Source of the DNA: Gyromitra esculenta
Lineage: Eukaryota; Ascomycota; Pezizomycetes; Pezizales; Discinaceae
Direction of reading: 5' to 3'
Length of the DNA stretch: 64,000 nucleotides
Assembly (NCBI GenBank): GCA_038503075.1
Contig: JBCAML010000012.1
Span: forward strand, 868,001 to 932,000
Below, piece after piece: positions 36,147 through 48,634 of this stretch (positions are counted from its first letter, which is position 1; every line of letters starts with the position of its first letter). The notes beneath the pieces were generated by a model that saw only the letters and a list, made by a program, of their open reading frames with translations, did no database searches and was not told where the DNA came from. A program made the position numbers and the translations under genes.

Positions 36147-36880
36147 GGCGATGATGGAGATAAGGATGGTTGATGGAGATAGAGAGGTGACGTCCGGTGG
36201 CACACACCAAAGCTTAAATGCTCACGACTGGGGATTGGATCGCTTAGCTGTGGGAAGAACGGCGAGATGAATGGTGGCAATAGGGCCTGTGCGAGGGTAA
36301 CACAGGGTGTTTTACCTGCCGAGTGATTGGAGGTGATTGGAGGGTTGCCTTGGAGGGCCGATTCCTTGCATGGGATTCCTTGCATAGTATATCCGGTCTC
36401 TGTTGTGTATGTACATACATATACTTGGATGTATGTTTGGAGTATCAACATCGCTGTGGTCTCGGGGTCAGGGCGAGGGTTATGTCACACTACGTCTAGA
36501 ATGGGGGCGGTGGGTTTGCCAAATCCCACAATGAACTTTAGTATTTCCACCCTCAATTCAACATCATATCCAGCGTCCTTACACCATGAATACATGTATT
36601 TCCCAGAGTGGTAGCTGGAATAAAAGACAAAAGCTCTGGATCAGAAACCCGTGACTATACGTCATATCACATGATCCACACAGACAGCCGCGTTCCTGCA
36701 GAGAAGCTCATGGCTCTGCTGCTCTCACCCGCCCTCCTCCGTCTCCATCACCTCCTCTCCCCCCCTCTCTCTAAGGTCATTTGCCTTTCATCTGCTCTCC
36801 AACACTTGTCTACGCTACCAATCTAGCGCTGTCTAAAGAAATCATTGTTCCTTTCCTCCCCCCCTCCCAGCACTACCGCG
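36147..36880. promoter_or_regulatory. Divergent upstream region of two unknown genes
   Basis: It separates the starts of the 435-aa (-) and 1250-aa (+) genes. A TACATGTA lies at 36591-36598. The last 150 bases before 36881 are strongly pyrimidine-rich on the + strand, as in many fungal leaders. No coding signal. Confidence 0.45.
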
Positions 36881-39800
36881 ATGCTGCCCAAGCGCCCCAC
36901 CAGAGCCATCAAGATCGTTGACCCAAACGCCCCACCGACGCCTGCTGATCCGCCGCCCGCCCCGCCTATGCGGCCCCCTCCTACCGCAAGACCGCAGTAT
37001 AATTCCGTACGTCCCCTACCCCTCCTGCTATTAAAACTAAATTAACACACATCACAGGGCTATGAGCATCTTAAATCAATCATCGAGGGAATGAACCTCG
37101 CCCACCTCCCAACCACCGAGCACAATTTCCAATCCCACTTCATCGCCCACCACCACTGTGAAGCTCCACCTATGGTCCAATCAGATACCCTCACTCACAC
37201 CCTAACCCAAATCTTCCTCCCCCCCAAACACGACACCAGCACCTGTCTCTCCCGCTTCACTACCTTCCACGACACAATCACCTCGAGCGAATGGGCTATA
37301 GCCGCAACCTGGAAAACCCACACATTCCAAACCTCCCACACACTGAAAACAATATACATCCACCGCGGTGCCGACTTCGCCGTCTCTCTAGCCATGAAAC
37401 GATGGATTCAGCAACACCTGGGTTTGCTACTTGAGGATCTGTTTCCGCCCATATACCATCCTCATCCTGGTGCTTATAAAGGCCGAAATATGCATGCCAA
37501 TCGCAATAACGTGTATAACCCGCAGCGAGGCCCACAGAACATCTCTATTCCGCAGCAGCGGCTGAATCTTGCTGCGAGTCTACCTGCGCCTAGAAGACCG
37601 CCGAGGATTCCGGAGAGGGTGGAAACGGTGTTGGTACCGAATCCGAGTGGGAGGAAGACGCCGCCACACAAACGCTCGCCGAAGAAGAATAAGCTTTTTG
37701 TTGAAGAGAGGAATAGGAGTAGGAGCGGTTCGGTTAGGGGTAGGAAAGCTGTGAATATAGAGGGTGGCTCTGATGGTGGACAGCTTGTGGCAAAGACATT
37801 GCCGAATGGGAAGAAACAAGTTGTATCCAACACGGTGGATACAACCTCGGTTTTTTGTGATACGAGGATTTCGGCCTGGAGGAGGCCGAATGTTGAATTG
37901 CCGCGGGAGGTTAATACTACTTATTCCGAAGAAAGGTATGGGGACCTTGGAGCTACTGTTCCGGAAAACGATGATGGGGGGCTTGTGGTAGATGCTACTA
38001 ATGGGGATCAACTTGCTGGGAAGAATCAAGTTTCTGGTAACTTAGAGGGCGGCTTGATGGCTACTAACCAAACACTGAATAAATTTCTTCCTCGGGGTCG
38101 CTCAATCGATAAACTTTCAAGGACTACAAAGACAGCGGACGGACAGCTAGCCAAGGGAAAACAACGAGCTCATAACAATCAAGATTTGAACAACGTGGAG
38201 GGCAGCTCTAGCGATCCCTCCCAAGTTAGCGGTAAAGGGAAGGCTCCCGCTGCTTACGAACTAGTTCTACGGGGTGGATCCGGGCACGTTAATAATCTGC
38301 AACTTGGAGAAACAAGTACTAAAGGGTCCTCTAGCACAGGAAGTCTCAAACCTGACTATGTCAAAGCCGCGTCAAAGCCTGTGGCTATTTTTGAAAGTTC
38401 TAAGACTCCTATCGCTGATAAATATAGTAAAGGACAAGCACCACCATATAAAATGGTTCCTGCGATGCCTAATATGGATTTCACCGTGGTCGTTACAGAT
38501 ACGGGTGAGAAGGCTAACACTCCAGAAATTTCGGTCATTATCGAAGAAAATCCAGCCCCAGTCTGTCCTCCCATGCTTCCAGCGTTTCCACCGGATTATG
38601 CAAGAGCCCTTACAGGCTCGAAGGGAAAGTGTACGGATAAACCAGTTTCGGATCGTGCACTTCCTACGAGCTCGAACTGGAAGCCATCAACAGTGTCTGC
38701 GGTTCCCACCGAGGCGATTACCACCCCAATCAAACCCGCTACATCTTTCCCATTGGCTCATTTAGCTCCTACAAAAAGCTCCGTGCCTATGGTTCCAATT
38801 GCTCCAAGCTCTGGCAAATCCTGGAGCTCGATTGTCACTGGCCACACCACCGACCCGAGCACTACTAACAAAGCTCTACAGCAGAATATCGTCGAGACTG
38901 AAGGGTTTCCAGAACTGGGGAAGCCACTGGATACGCTTCCATCCAATCAACTACCCGTCGCTAAGAGTATTGTGAAAAAAAAGACTTCTCTCTCGGCCAT
39001 GGCGAAGCCTTTTGAACCTGCAGCATTGAGACATGCAGTAAGCATGGACTCGTATTTGAAAACTGATAACTACACAGTTCCGCTAGCACCACCAGCCATT
39101 ATGAAGAACTCACTGCCTAAAGCATCGCAATTCCCGATGCCTACCCTACCAAATGGTATACCAATCCCACAGGCACCAACAGAATATATCAATTTTGGGT
39201 TCGATCTTCTCTTGGAGAGAGTTTACAATACGCCGCAATTCGCACAGCACCTAAAAGGATCTTACAACGAACTGTTGTTCATAGAAAATTATCTCCGTGC
39301 CCAATATCAGCGGATATCGATGGTGTTTGAAGACGAATGGAACCATATCAGTGTTTCGCAGCGTAAAGCCGTTGTGGTAAAGGCACTTGCTAACCTTTCT
39401 GAAAGGGTCGATAAAGTGCAGTTTGGCGAAGTGGAAGGTGTGGATGATATGCTATGTGATATGGGACTAGCTAAACCACTACCACTTAATACATCTCCTG
39501 TGCCAGTATTGCGCCGGGTAACGAGTTCTAACTTAAGGGATGCGTACGTTCAGGATGCTTTTGCTGAAGAAAAAAGGAAAGATAAAGAAAGCTCTAAATT
39601 TTCTAAAGCGGCTTACTTGAAATGGAGGGCAGAATATTGTTTTGATCTCGATGCGGATGCGTTTTCGATCACACCAGACTGGCTATTTGGAATTATCGCC
39701 TGGCTCTTTGGGAAACCACATCCGCGGCGACATCGATTTGGGCCGGGGTGCCCTAGGAAGAAGTTTGGTTCCTCAGCGTCCGGTAACGGGGAGCCCGAGA

Positions 39801-40684
39801 GTACGTTTATTGATCCTGGATTCTGGTGTCCGGACGATTGCTCTGAGTGCGCAGAATCAGAGGAAATGGGATGGTCGACTGAACGGATCTTTTTCAGAGG
39901 TAGTACCCGTGCTGCAGAGAGGAATAATTACAGTTCCATCCCGAACTCTCCAATGATGGAGCGCTTTCTGGATGAGTTGGAAGCGCCAGATGGATATTTC
40001 CCAGCAATTGTTCTTGGCTCTCCAAGCTCAGAAACATCCACAGTGATCCCTCCCAGCGAGGGGCATGGCTCTTTCATACACCCCAAACCAAGCATCCTTA
40101 CGGTTCCACGCTTCATTTCAAACCGCTTCTCAGATCCTATTTTCCATTCTCAAGAGAAACCTGACGAGTGGAAAGTGAATAATCCTGGCCGCGTTAAGTT
40201 CATGGAGATGGTGAATATCGATATTGCATTGTTCTACTGTAACCTTATCGAGGAGATTCTTGAGATATTTGGAGAAGTACGCAGAGAGCGAGTCTGGTTT
40301 AAGCTGCCGACGATAATAGATTACTACGACGCACTCTCTTGGTCCTCGACTACACAATCTGAACGAGGCCGTCCACGGGCGAGATCTGAAGGTGAGGGGA
40401 ATAGCCGAATAAGGTCTACAGCCGCACAGAAGCACAAAGAGGCGGTTGATATCAAGAATAAGAGGGCAATGGTGCGCCAATGTGTAGTCGAAGAGCAAGA
40501 ACGTGTGCAGGCGTTTGTAAAGGAGACGCAGAGGTCGGTGGATTGGCTGGTGAGCGGATTGAAGTTGGTGGAGAGGGATACTGATAATGAGATTGGAAGA
40601 GCGCATGATGGGGGGCTATGGTCAGTCCCGGTGCCACCTGAGAGGGATCCCCTGGAGAAGGAGTTTGTGGAGCTGCACATTTAG
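36881..40684 (+). CDS. Hypothetical large protein, 1250 aa, mostly disordered
   Basis: Exon 1 (36881-37006, 42 codons, Pro-rich) joins exon 2 (37058-40684) through a 51-nt intron (GTACGT..ATCACAG). Family not recognised. Residues about 43-160 look folded (GYEHLKSIIEGMNLAHLP; AMKRWIQQHLGLLLEDLFPP). About 160-690 is low-complexity, Ser/Pro/Lys-rich and probably disordered. A helical region at about 720-830 (FGFDLLLERVYNTPQF; LLFIENYLRAQYQRI) follows, then a cluster with CPRKK, WCPDDCSECAESEE, and a C-terminal helical part with a charged coiled coil (KHKEAVDIKNKRAMV; VVEEQERVQAFVKET). No signal peptide or membrane segment. The length and intact frame argue strongly for a real gene. Its biological role cannot be inferred. 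Confidence 0.75.
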
Positions 40685-41268
40685 AGGGAGTGAGGAGGTG
40701 TCTGGTTATGACACTAACCTTATTTTGGGGAGAGCAATATTTCGTTCGTTACCTGAGGGGAGGCGTAAAAAGTTGCCGTACTTATATGTATGGTTATGAG
40801 AGGATTCTGACTTTTTGAGGGCTATTACTCTCGAACCTAGGCTAGATTTCTTCTCTTTTATTTTATCTATTTTGTTATATACCCCTTTTGTTTCCGCCTT
40901 ATTTTTTCTATGTATTAATAACTCTTTTCCTTTTTTGTTTGTCTGAGTTCTGCTTGGACTCGGTTCGAGTCATGAATTTATGAAGTGATTAGAATTAGTA
41001 CGATGGGGTAAATTTCACTGGGAGTTTCTTTCAAGCGTTTCTTCCAGCATCGTGTAGTCTCCAATGATGACGAATGTCACAAATTATCACTCGGTAGATC
41101 CTAAATCCCGTAATATAACCTCTTAATAAACGTGTGAACTATTTCTAAGAGCCTAAATCGGTACACACCAATACTGTATCCATTAAACCTTTTTTTTAAC
41201 AAAAACCTCCTTCTCGTTCATATCGCCTTCTTTATATTATAACCCCCGTCTTCCCCAAACCTATGAAA
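40685..41268. other. Convergent 3' region
   Basis: It lies between the stop codons of the 1250-aa gene (+) and Snu114 (-). T-rich tracts near 40850-40940 could serve as poly(A) and termination signals. It holds a perfect bipartite element at 41077-41093. Confidence 0.5.
41077..41093 (+). promoter_or_regulatory. Bipartite element TCAC-N6-TCACTCG
   Basis: Perfect copy with spacer AAATTA. It lies between two convergent 3' ends, where no promoter is expected. Confidence 0.5.
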
Positions 41269-44200
41269 TCATCCGTCTAACAGCCCTGAACTCTCAATCA
41301 TTGCATGCAACTCCGGTTCCAAAAACTTCGCAATAGTAACATCCTCACTCAACCCTTTCCTCCTACGCGTCTTCAATGTGAGATCTCTCGCCATAGCCTG
41401 CGCTGACGCTGGTTCCAACGGTCGTAGTTTCACCTCTTTGTCGAGGGGATCACCAGGGACGATGTTCCAGCGGTCAAAAACGAGGGAGCAGAACGCTTGC
41501 CCTTGCGTATGGATTCGTAGATCGGTCTCGAAACCGAAGGAGTCGATGACGGGGATGAGACCCTTGACAAGGTAAAGTGCTGTATAGAGGTTAGCACCGT
41601 ATTACAAGACTAACTACATATCTGTGCGATTAGAGGAGAATCGTACGTGTTCCGGCAATAGGTCCATCAGACAGAACATGCCCTCTTCGCTTCGCTAGCA
41701 CGGTATAAAGCGCGGACACCGAGTCTGCAGGCGCGGTCATGGAGCACGCATAAACAGGCTCCATAAGTCTTGGTGACGCCATCAAGAATGACGAATAGCA
41801 TGCCCTACGTGCTGTAGGAATGATTTGCCCACCGCCTCGGTAGATCGCCTCTTGGGCGAGGGTGGCATCCATAATCTTGAACTTTGTATTTCTGATTGCT
41901 GTTTGAAGTATTTGCTCAGCATTGATGGTAGCAAAGGGTGTGGCTATATAACTTACGTTCTTCGCACAATGGCCCCTCTCGCGTCCCCCACGCAAAACCC
42001 TGCCTAATGCTATCCCTCACTTGGTTTAGAAGCTTCTTATCAACTTCACTCGGTAGCGTATCATCCTGCAAAATATTCGGTCCTGTCTCGTCTGGTCCAA
42101 ATGCCCAGATACTCCTACTCGCTAGTAGATCCCAACCATAGTTCTCTTCAAAGAATTTTCCGACCTTGCGAATTGGCCATTTAATAGACACTCTCCCGTT
42201 CTCGATGTCTTCGGCGATACCCGAGTCCAGCGGTTCGGCAACCATAGTGATTTTGTTTTTTTTGTTTGGCGTTTGTGCGTAACATTTAATCGCAGAGGTC
42301 TCCACGACAGTCTCACAGAAACGAGTAACCGGGTCAGAAACTTTGAGTTCCATCTCCGAGAAGATCCGTCGGAGGTCGTGGAGGACGCAATCCATATATA
42401 GCTCTCCAGTTCCCAGGATTACGTGTTCTCCAGATTCTTCAACCTTGGTGACGATCAGTGGATAACTTTTGTTGATTTTCCGTAGACCATCAAGCATCTT
42501 TGGTAACTCGGAGGGGTTTACAGGTTCAACTGCAACCTTAAATACCGACTCTGTAAAATGCTTGATAGGACGGAAGACATATGCGTCGTCATCCATCTTG
42601 TGTGCGACTACGGTAGCAGATTTGACGATCGAATTATCGATCCCCCCAAGTAACACCCAGTTCCCAGCTGGAACGCCATTGATGGGGATTTTATATCGGG
42701 TCTCGTTGATCCAGCAGTTTGTAACGGTTGCAACAACCATATCCTCCTCGTCATCAAGAGTATACCCTTCGCCTAGAACACGTACTTGCATTCCCGGATT
42801 TACGGTACCACTCATGACACGACCAAAAGAAAGGAAGTCGTTGGCTTCACTAGTGTGGTATAGTTTGGAAATTTGGATGACGAGTGGACCATCAGCGTTG
42901 CAGCTCTCCATTGATGCAACGAGTTCGGTGTCAAGTGGTCCGGTGTAGGTATTCTCGATTTTGGCTTTCGCACCTTCGAGTGCGGAGGGAATATGGTCTA
43001 CGATCATATCCACGAAACCAGTGGAGGTACCGAAGAACTGCTCGCAGACCAGTTTTAGGAGTACCTTTGCGTCGAGTTTATATTGGGCAGGCTTTAACGA
43101 TATGCCGAGGTTACCGAGAGTAGCCTTCAGGCTTGATGGACTTTCTCCAATTGTCTAAATATTTAGAAATTAATATTTCATGCTGCTTAATTTTTAGTAC
43201 TAGAAAGCTACTTACGTGTGCGTACAGCTTGTACAGCGGCTCCAAAATGAAGTGCACAAACGTCCTCTTCGCTCTTGACTCCAAAGATTTTCGTGAGAAC
43301 TTTCTGCTCGTCGGGTTGTAAAAAATATCTCCCCACATCCTCTTCGCAAAGTCAGAAACATTAATCCCCGCATATGTATCAGCATACATCTTCGCAAAGC
43401 TGCTTAACGAAAAGCACCATCCCATTGCCGCACTCGCAAAACAGACGTTCCCCTTCTCGGGCGATAGTCTCAGACTCTCGCTTCTTCCCGGCGCAGCAGA
43501 ATCGATAACTGTGTTCACCTCCTCAATGGTATGCTTTAACTTAAAATACGCATCTGTGGGTGGAAGCTTAAGTTCTAGGATCAGACGATCAACTTTGTTG
43601 AGTACTAGTGTCATAGGTATGTTTTCTGACACGGCATATTTGATGATTTGCTCGGTATTAATCATAACGCCTTCTACGACGTCGACCATAAGAACGATAC
43701 CATCGGCAAGCCGGATGGCCGAGGCAACCTCATCGACAAAGTTGACATGGCCGGGAGTGTCAATTATGTTGACGAGGCTAGATTTGCCCGTTGAAGATTG
43801 GAGGACGAGAGACATGGGTGCAGATTTGATGGAGACACCACGCTCGCGCTCGACAATGTGGGTATCTGTGTATCGAAGCTGTCTAATGTTAACCTTCATT
43901 ATGGTTCGGCTCGGCTGTGGAAGCTGTTACCTGTTCGCCCTTCTTCCCTTCTGTATTCGCACCAAGGTCGTGTGTTTCGAGGACCAGCATATCCATGAAA
44001 GCGGTCTTCCCATGATGGAGATGTCCCGCCAGCGCAATATTCCGGACCTGGTCAGGGAAGCTCATGAGGTCCATCATGAACTCCCTAGAGAAGTGGGTTT
44101 TTGGAAGATCCGTCTCCTCGACGGTAAACTTCTTCACCTTTATGGGGGCTGTTCAGCAGATCAGTTGGTACTGCGCCGTGAAACTGAACGGGCAACATAC

Positions 44201-44679
44201 CTATGATGGGCTCTGACAAGGGCTGCATATCCTCCTCTTGTACCATAGCTTCCACATCTGCGCCATAAGTTTGTTCGGCCGTCGGATAGTACTGTTTATC
44301 TATTTTGAATAATCAGCGCCAATAACTATTTCTCTTGGATAACTAGTGCCTACCTTCATGAAGCACAACCGCGTTTGAAGGACCTTCGTCTATTCCCCAG
44401 TCAATTAGCACTCGTCCCCTCTTTCCTTATCCTAATCACAGTTCTGCATACCATCAAGCTCCATCAATTGCTGATCATGACCGTCATCAGGGACCGCTGA
44501 AGCATCCTCATCGTAGTCGACATAGGCATCCGCGCCATTCTCAGACTTCTGATCCTCTTCGTCCGACTCAACTGCATCGCCAATGAAGTTACCGAATCTG
44601 CATTACAAAACTAAATAAGCATTATCTCTTCCAACGAAGCTGGGAAAATCGGTGCATACTCATCATAAAGATCACTCAT
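41269..44679 (-). CDS. snu114: U5 snRNP GTPase Snu114 (116 kDa component, Cwf10)
   Basis: Nine exons join in frame to 980 aa: 44660-44679, 44452-44597, 44354-44389, 44201-44299, 43931-44148, 43216-43878, 41957-43154, 41647-41898 and 41269-41579. The N-terminus is the family's MSDLYDEFGNFIGD followed by an acidic stretch. EF2-like G domain: G1 GHLHHGKT (about residues 142-149, the U5-116K form rather than GHVDHGKS), G3 DTPGHVNF and G4 NKVD. Later domains include IDHGFVDM-like and [11 protein letters not shown] segments, and the C-terminal signature [13 protein letters not shown]. In the U5 and U4/U6.U5 snRNPs, Snu114 controls Brr2 and Prp8 during spliceosome activation and disassembly. Exon 1 (20 nt) and exon 3 (36 nt) are very short and are easily missed by gene predictors. 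Confidence 0.95.
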
Positions 44680-45355
44680 CGCGTCGTTTTTCGAATTGTG
44701 GACAATTTCGTGTCTGGGTTTCGTGTTGCCATCGAACAAAATCTCGGGAGGCTCAATAATGGCTGGATCTCACGTGATATCTTTTGAGGTAGGGTAATTG
44801 ACGGTACCCAACCCCAACGTCAAGTTGGATATGCAAGGTAACCGAAATTTGGAAATCGATTATCGCTTGAAAAGGCCTTAGGAACCGTCTTTGGATTTTA
44901 TGAGAAGAGTGTACATAGTTTGTGCCGAATCGCATAATTAGTAAGCGTTTTTGCGTTACTAATGAGTGCTTATCTCTTCACCGAGATATCCTAAAGCTTT
45001 CCTCCGTAGGCTTCGTTACGAAGCTAGTTCCCTCTCCTAACATTTTAGACTAAAAAATACACGTATCCCTATTGCTTTCTCTGTACCACGAACAAGGAAA
45101 TTTTTCTGTGATACTCGATGGCCCCTGATAAAGTAATTGAAGACACCTATTTTCTAATAAATATAAAACGATGAACCCTGCTCGTGCATATACATTGTGG
45201 ATTCAAAACAAAATCTCTGGCCATGGCCATGGCCAGGTTCTACCCAACATGTCTCCATCTTTTCCTATAGCATGGCCGAGCTCAAAATATATCGTAATAG
45301 CAAGCTTCATGGACGGATGGTTATAGGGTGCACGCCTGTGCGTTGAGAGAAAGAA

Positions 45356-45372
45356 TGAGTGATTTATCATGA
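45356..45372 (-). promoter_or_regulatory. Bipartite element, variant TCAT-N6-TCACTCA
   Basis: Minus-strand copy with spacer GATAAA and final A instead of G. Confidence 0.35.
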
Positions 45373-46977
45373 ACTAAGGTTACGCGGTCGGCTTGAAACC
45401 CTTCCCATGAGATATGGCTAGAATGTGACGAACCAATTCCTGATAAAGATAGTATATGGAGTGAAAAACGCAGACATAAAATGGAAAATCTTCAAAGAAA
45501 AAAAGGTTTCCGCCTCCGTATAGCTTGTACGTGTTTGCGATTTGATCGATTATGATAAGATGCACTGCCTGGATTCCTAGGTGATGTATCCTATATGCCC
45601 ACATCTAGCAACATTGACTAAGTTTCAATTGGAAACCATGTATTACATTGTTTAAGAATTCTATGCTCAGAGGTAATAGCTATCTAGATTGACGTATCCC
45701 ACAAATTACCAACTTCCCACTTCGTAAAGATTACTTCGTGTGTTTGAAGTGCTCCTCAAGCACAACTTATGGTATTCTAAAAAGACTTTAGAACACGTAC
45801 CAGATACGGATTTGCAGTAGCTCTTACGTTTAAATTGAGGGGTTCAACTTATTTCCTATATGCTATATCAGTGTCTATTCTTCATCAAAGCAGAGGCCCT
45901 TGACCTCACTTACGCCTTATTCATGTTGTACATGTGGTAGAAGAAAGTAACATACCGTACCCAAACACCTCATCGCCTATTACTCAAACCTTGGCGGCCT
46001 GTAATCCGCCCGGTATACTAATAGTGTTACCATAGCACTAGCTGCGTGGTATGAAACTATCTATGACTAAACGGCCGGATGAAAGCCAAAACAATGGCCG
46101 TAAAGCCAACCACGAGAGTGCAGAAATGCCGAAATTCGGAGCACTTTTTGATTATCCGTGACTCGGAAAACCAAGTCCAACCTCGATCCCAGAAGTCCTT
46201 CGACGCCTCGAATAGTTTCCACATTATCGGTTGGGAGTAAATTCTTTCCTGGGATTTCCGTTAATTTAGGGACTGGATTGCTGATCTTCTTCTGAATATT
46301 GGAGAGGCGAAAAAAATTGGTCTAGTTCTATGAAAACCCGCGCGTTAGCCATATCTTTGGTGTTAAGAGATAAGGGTACTTTGTATGAGAGTGGGAGAGA
46401 GGGGGGAAAGAGAAGAGAGAGATATATGGAAGATATACTGTATGGCCACCAAATGAAAGTAGCGCTCAGAGTGAGTGGGTAGGTGATATGGGATTGAGAG
46501 TGTGTGGTGGAATTGCTACTACAAATGCTTGTTGGTAGGATGAGATAGCCGATTAGCGAGAGTAGTAGGATGAAATATTTGCGGAAGTAGATTAGTGTAG
46601 GAACTGACTTTGAAGCCAGGATTGTTGACGAACAACGAGTGATGGGGTGGAATTAGAGGAAAGAAAGCAACGGTAGCCCTCCTGAAAGACAACATAGTGG
46701 GGTCCAATAGACCATCCTCCTAACCCTCTCATGTAACTACGTTTGACGAGTAGAGTACTCTGTGGGATCTGTATGTAATCCAGATCACAATACTATGGAA
46801 AATAGTATTTTGATATTATAAGTTCTTACAATATTACGCAATCTTCGAGATTTCCTAAAATGCCATAAGGCGAGTAAGCATCGACCGAATAGGGTCGGCT
46901 TAAGCTCGTTCTGATTCCTACTGTTCTGATTTCTGCGTACCGTGGGGAATCTATATAAGTACTAGGTACAAGACTAA

Positions 46978-47117
46978 AGCTGACCACTGCCTCGTGCCCA
47001 GCCTTGGATAACTAGCGCCAAGGTTCGTGCCTCGTATCTTTCTATTTGGAGGGAAATGTACATTTTCTAGACAATAATTCTAGAAAAATAAGCTAGGCAC
47101 GAGCAGAGCTGATCACT
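46978..47117. mobile_element. Short MITE-like foldback element with 11-bp flanking repeat
   Basis: AGCTGACCACT (46978-46988) and AGCTGATCACT (47107-47117) are near-identical direct repeats that look like an 11-bp target-site duplication. Between them, CTCGTGCC (46991-46998) and GGCACGAG (47096-47103) form terminal inverted repeats. A third copy, CGTGCCT, lies at 47026. The interior holds a perfect hairpin, TTTTCTAGA..TCTAGAAAA (47063-47087). It has no coding capacity. Duplications of 8-11 bp are typical of Mutator-like elements, so a tiny MULE-derived MITE is a fair guess. One copy only was seen here. Confidence 0.4.
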
Positions 47118-48002
47118 CCATTTCGCTATACAGTATTCTAAAAGGGCCCAACGATAATTTCTGGTATTTATATACACTAACAATATTAGAAATAATTGTT
47201 GGTCTCATCCCCACAAGGGAAAGAGTTCTACATACTATCACAGGCTCATCGTGATTGCAACATCACGCTAAGAGCGCTGTTTATAGGACTCATCTTTATT
47301 TATTTTGGACTCGCCCCCATCCTTTCTGCCTTGGCTGCTGAGATGGAACCAAGTACGAAACTGAATGTACGTTTATTGAGCCGATATATTATCTTGGGCA
47401 AGAGTTGGTCATTTATATATGAAAAATCTGTATCGTATTTTCGCCTTATTCCAAGGCTTTAGTGCGACAATAAACGTTAGCAGTAACTAAAAGTGGCGAA
47501 CCAGACTATGGACAATCACATTCTTATCATTCCTGTAGCAATCGATAATCGTCTGAATGAGGCCAAGATATTCGAACGAAAACTGCAATTGAACAAATAT
47601 TACGTATCATGAACTAAAGCATGCAGCAGACGATTTTAAGCTACGTAGTATTACGGGTGGAACACCGCAGCTCAGTTTTCGCCCCACAGGAGGATGAAAC
47701 ACAAATGGTATATGTAAACAACAATTCAGGCAGTGGCGAGAATGAAGCAGATATTTCTAAGAGTGATAATTACCTCACGGCTATAAGCCTTGAGCAATCA
47801 AGGGGTTGAACTAGATGCAATTAATGTCAGATGAGGCATTATTGACCTCTGTAACGTGCCACACGTGTTTGCAGGTCATTTGATAGATCTCCAATCACGT
47901 TTTAGAATTCGCGCGGATAACAGGTGCTAAGCGAAGCAAGTAGATTCAGTGAAAATCACGGCCATCGTGGACAATGGGCACCGTTGATGCGTGAACAAGG
48001 AG

Positions 48003-48019
48003 TCACGATACATCACTCG
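48003..48019 (+). promoter_or_regulatory. Bipartite element TCAC-N6-TCACTCG
   Basis: Perfect copy with spacer GATACA, about 350 bp upstream of the small ORF at 48368. Confidence 0.5.
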
Positions 48020-48367
48020 CTCTCGGTTCACCTCACCAACGGGGCTATTACAAGCCGAAGAAACAAGCCAGTAAGTTTGATTACGTACTGTAGCCTGTGT
48101 CCCTGCGGCTGAAACAATCGGGTGCGCCATAGGAGTGTCACATTGTAAGATATCCAATCCTCTCCCAGGGTGAACAAAACAAATAGAGTTCGCCAAGAGC
48201 AGCTATACAATGTAAGCAACCCTCCTCTTTTCCTATGTCTCAGTGAGTGTCTCTTATTAACCTCGCGTTCAGATCCCCCACTCACCGTCATCCATAACAT
48301 CGTCTTTTATTCATTACCAAACACGTAAATTCTTTACGAAAAACACTCGTCAGGCCACCAGTGCAAC

Positions 48368-48634
48368 ATGCCTGCCAACAAGCAATACAAGCCAACAAGG
48401 ACCAACGGGCTGGGGTTCGTTCCTCCCACCCTGAGACTGCAGCATCAGGTTCGATTACCTTTCACCAAATCTACATGTAGTCATAACAAAAACACCCTAC
48501 CCGTTAGAGAAGGTAACGCGGTGGGGGCGGTCGAGGACGAGGTGGCCGCGGACAGCCAGGAAGACGCGAAGAGTCAGGCGATGACAGATGTCGATAGCCA
48601 GGAGTCCGAGAATGCTGAAATGGTATCCGATTAG
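48368..48634 (+). CDS. Small hypothetical acidic protein, 88 aa
   Basis: An intact ORF with a good start context (CAACATGCC). The N-terminal third is basic and polar (MPANKQYKPTRTNGLGF). The C-terminal half is strongly acidic with a DxxSQE repeat (AADSQEDAKS, TDVDSQESE). No signal peptide, membrane segment or recognised family. Bases 48449-48507 look like an intron at both ends (GTTCGA..CGTTAG), but removing them breaks the frame, so the unspliced reading is preferred. Codon use in the second half looks real. It could be a small nuclear protein or a non-coding transcript. Confidence 0.35.
   Translation: MPANKQYKPTRTNGLGFVPPTLRLQHQVRLPFTKSTCSHNKNTLPVREGNAVGAVEDEVAADSQEDAKSQAMTDVDSQESENAEMVSD

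Larger units (their letters stand above)
44680..48367. other. Intergenic, 3.7 kb, with a MITE-like element
   Basis: No supported gene. It includes the upstream region of Snu114, bipartite elements at 45356 and 48003, a foldback element at 46978-47117 and a small hairpin CGACC..GGTCG near 46882-46897. Confidence 0.45.

Noticed and set aside
46636..46652. A further TCACTCG site (minus strand)
   Set aside because: It has TTCC instead of TCAY at the upstream half-site, so it is not counted as a bipartite element.
48449..48507. Intron inside the small ORF at 48368
   Set aside because: Ends look like GT..AG, but removing 59 bases puts a stop straight after the join.
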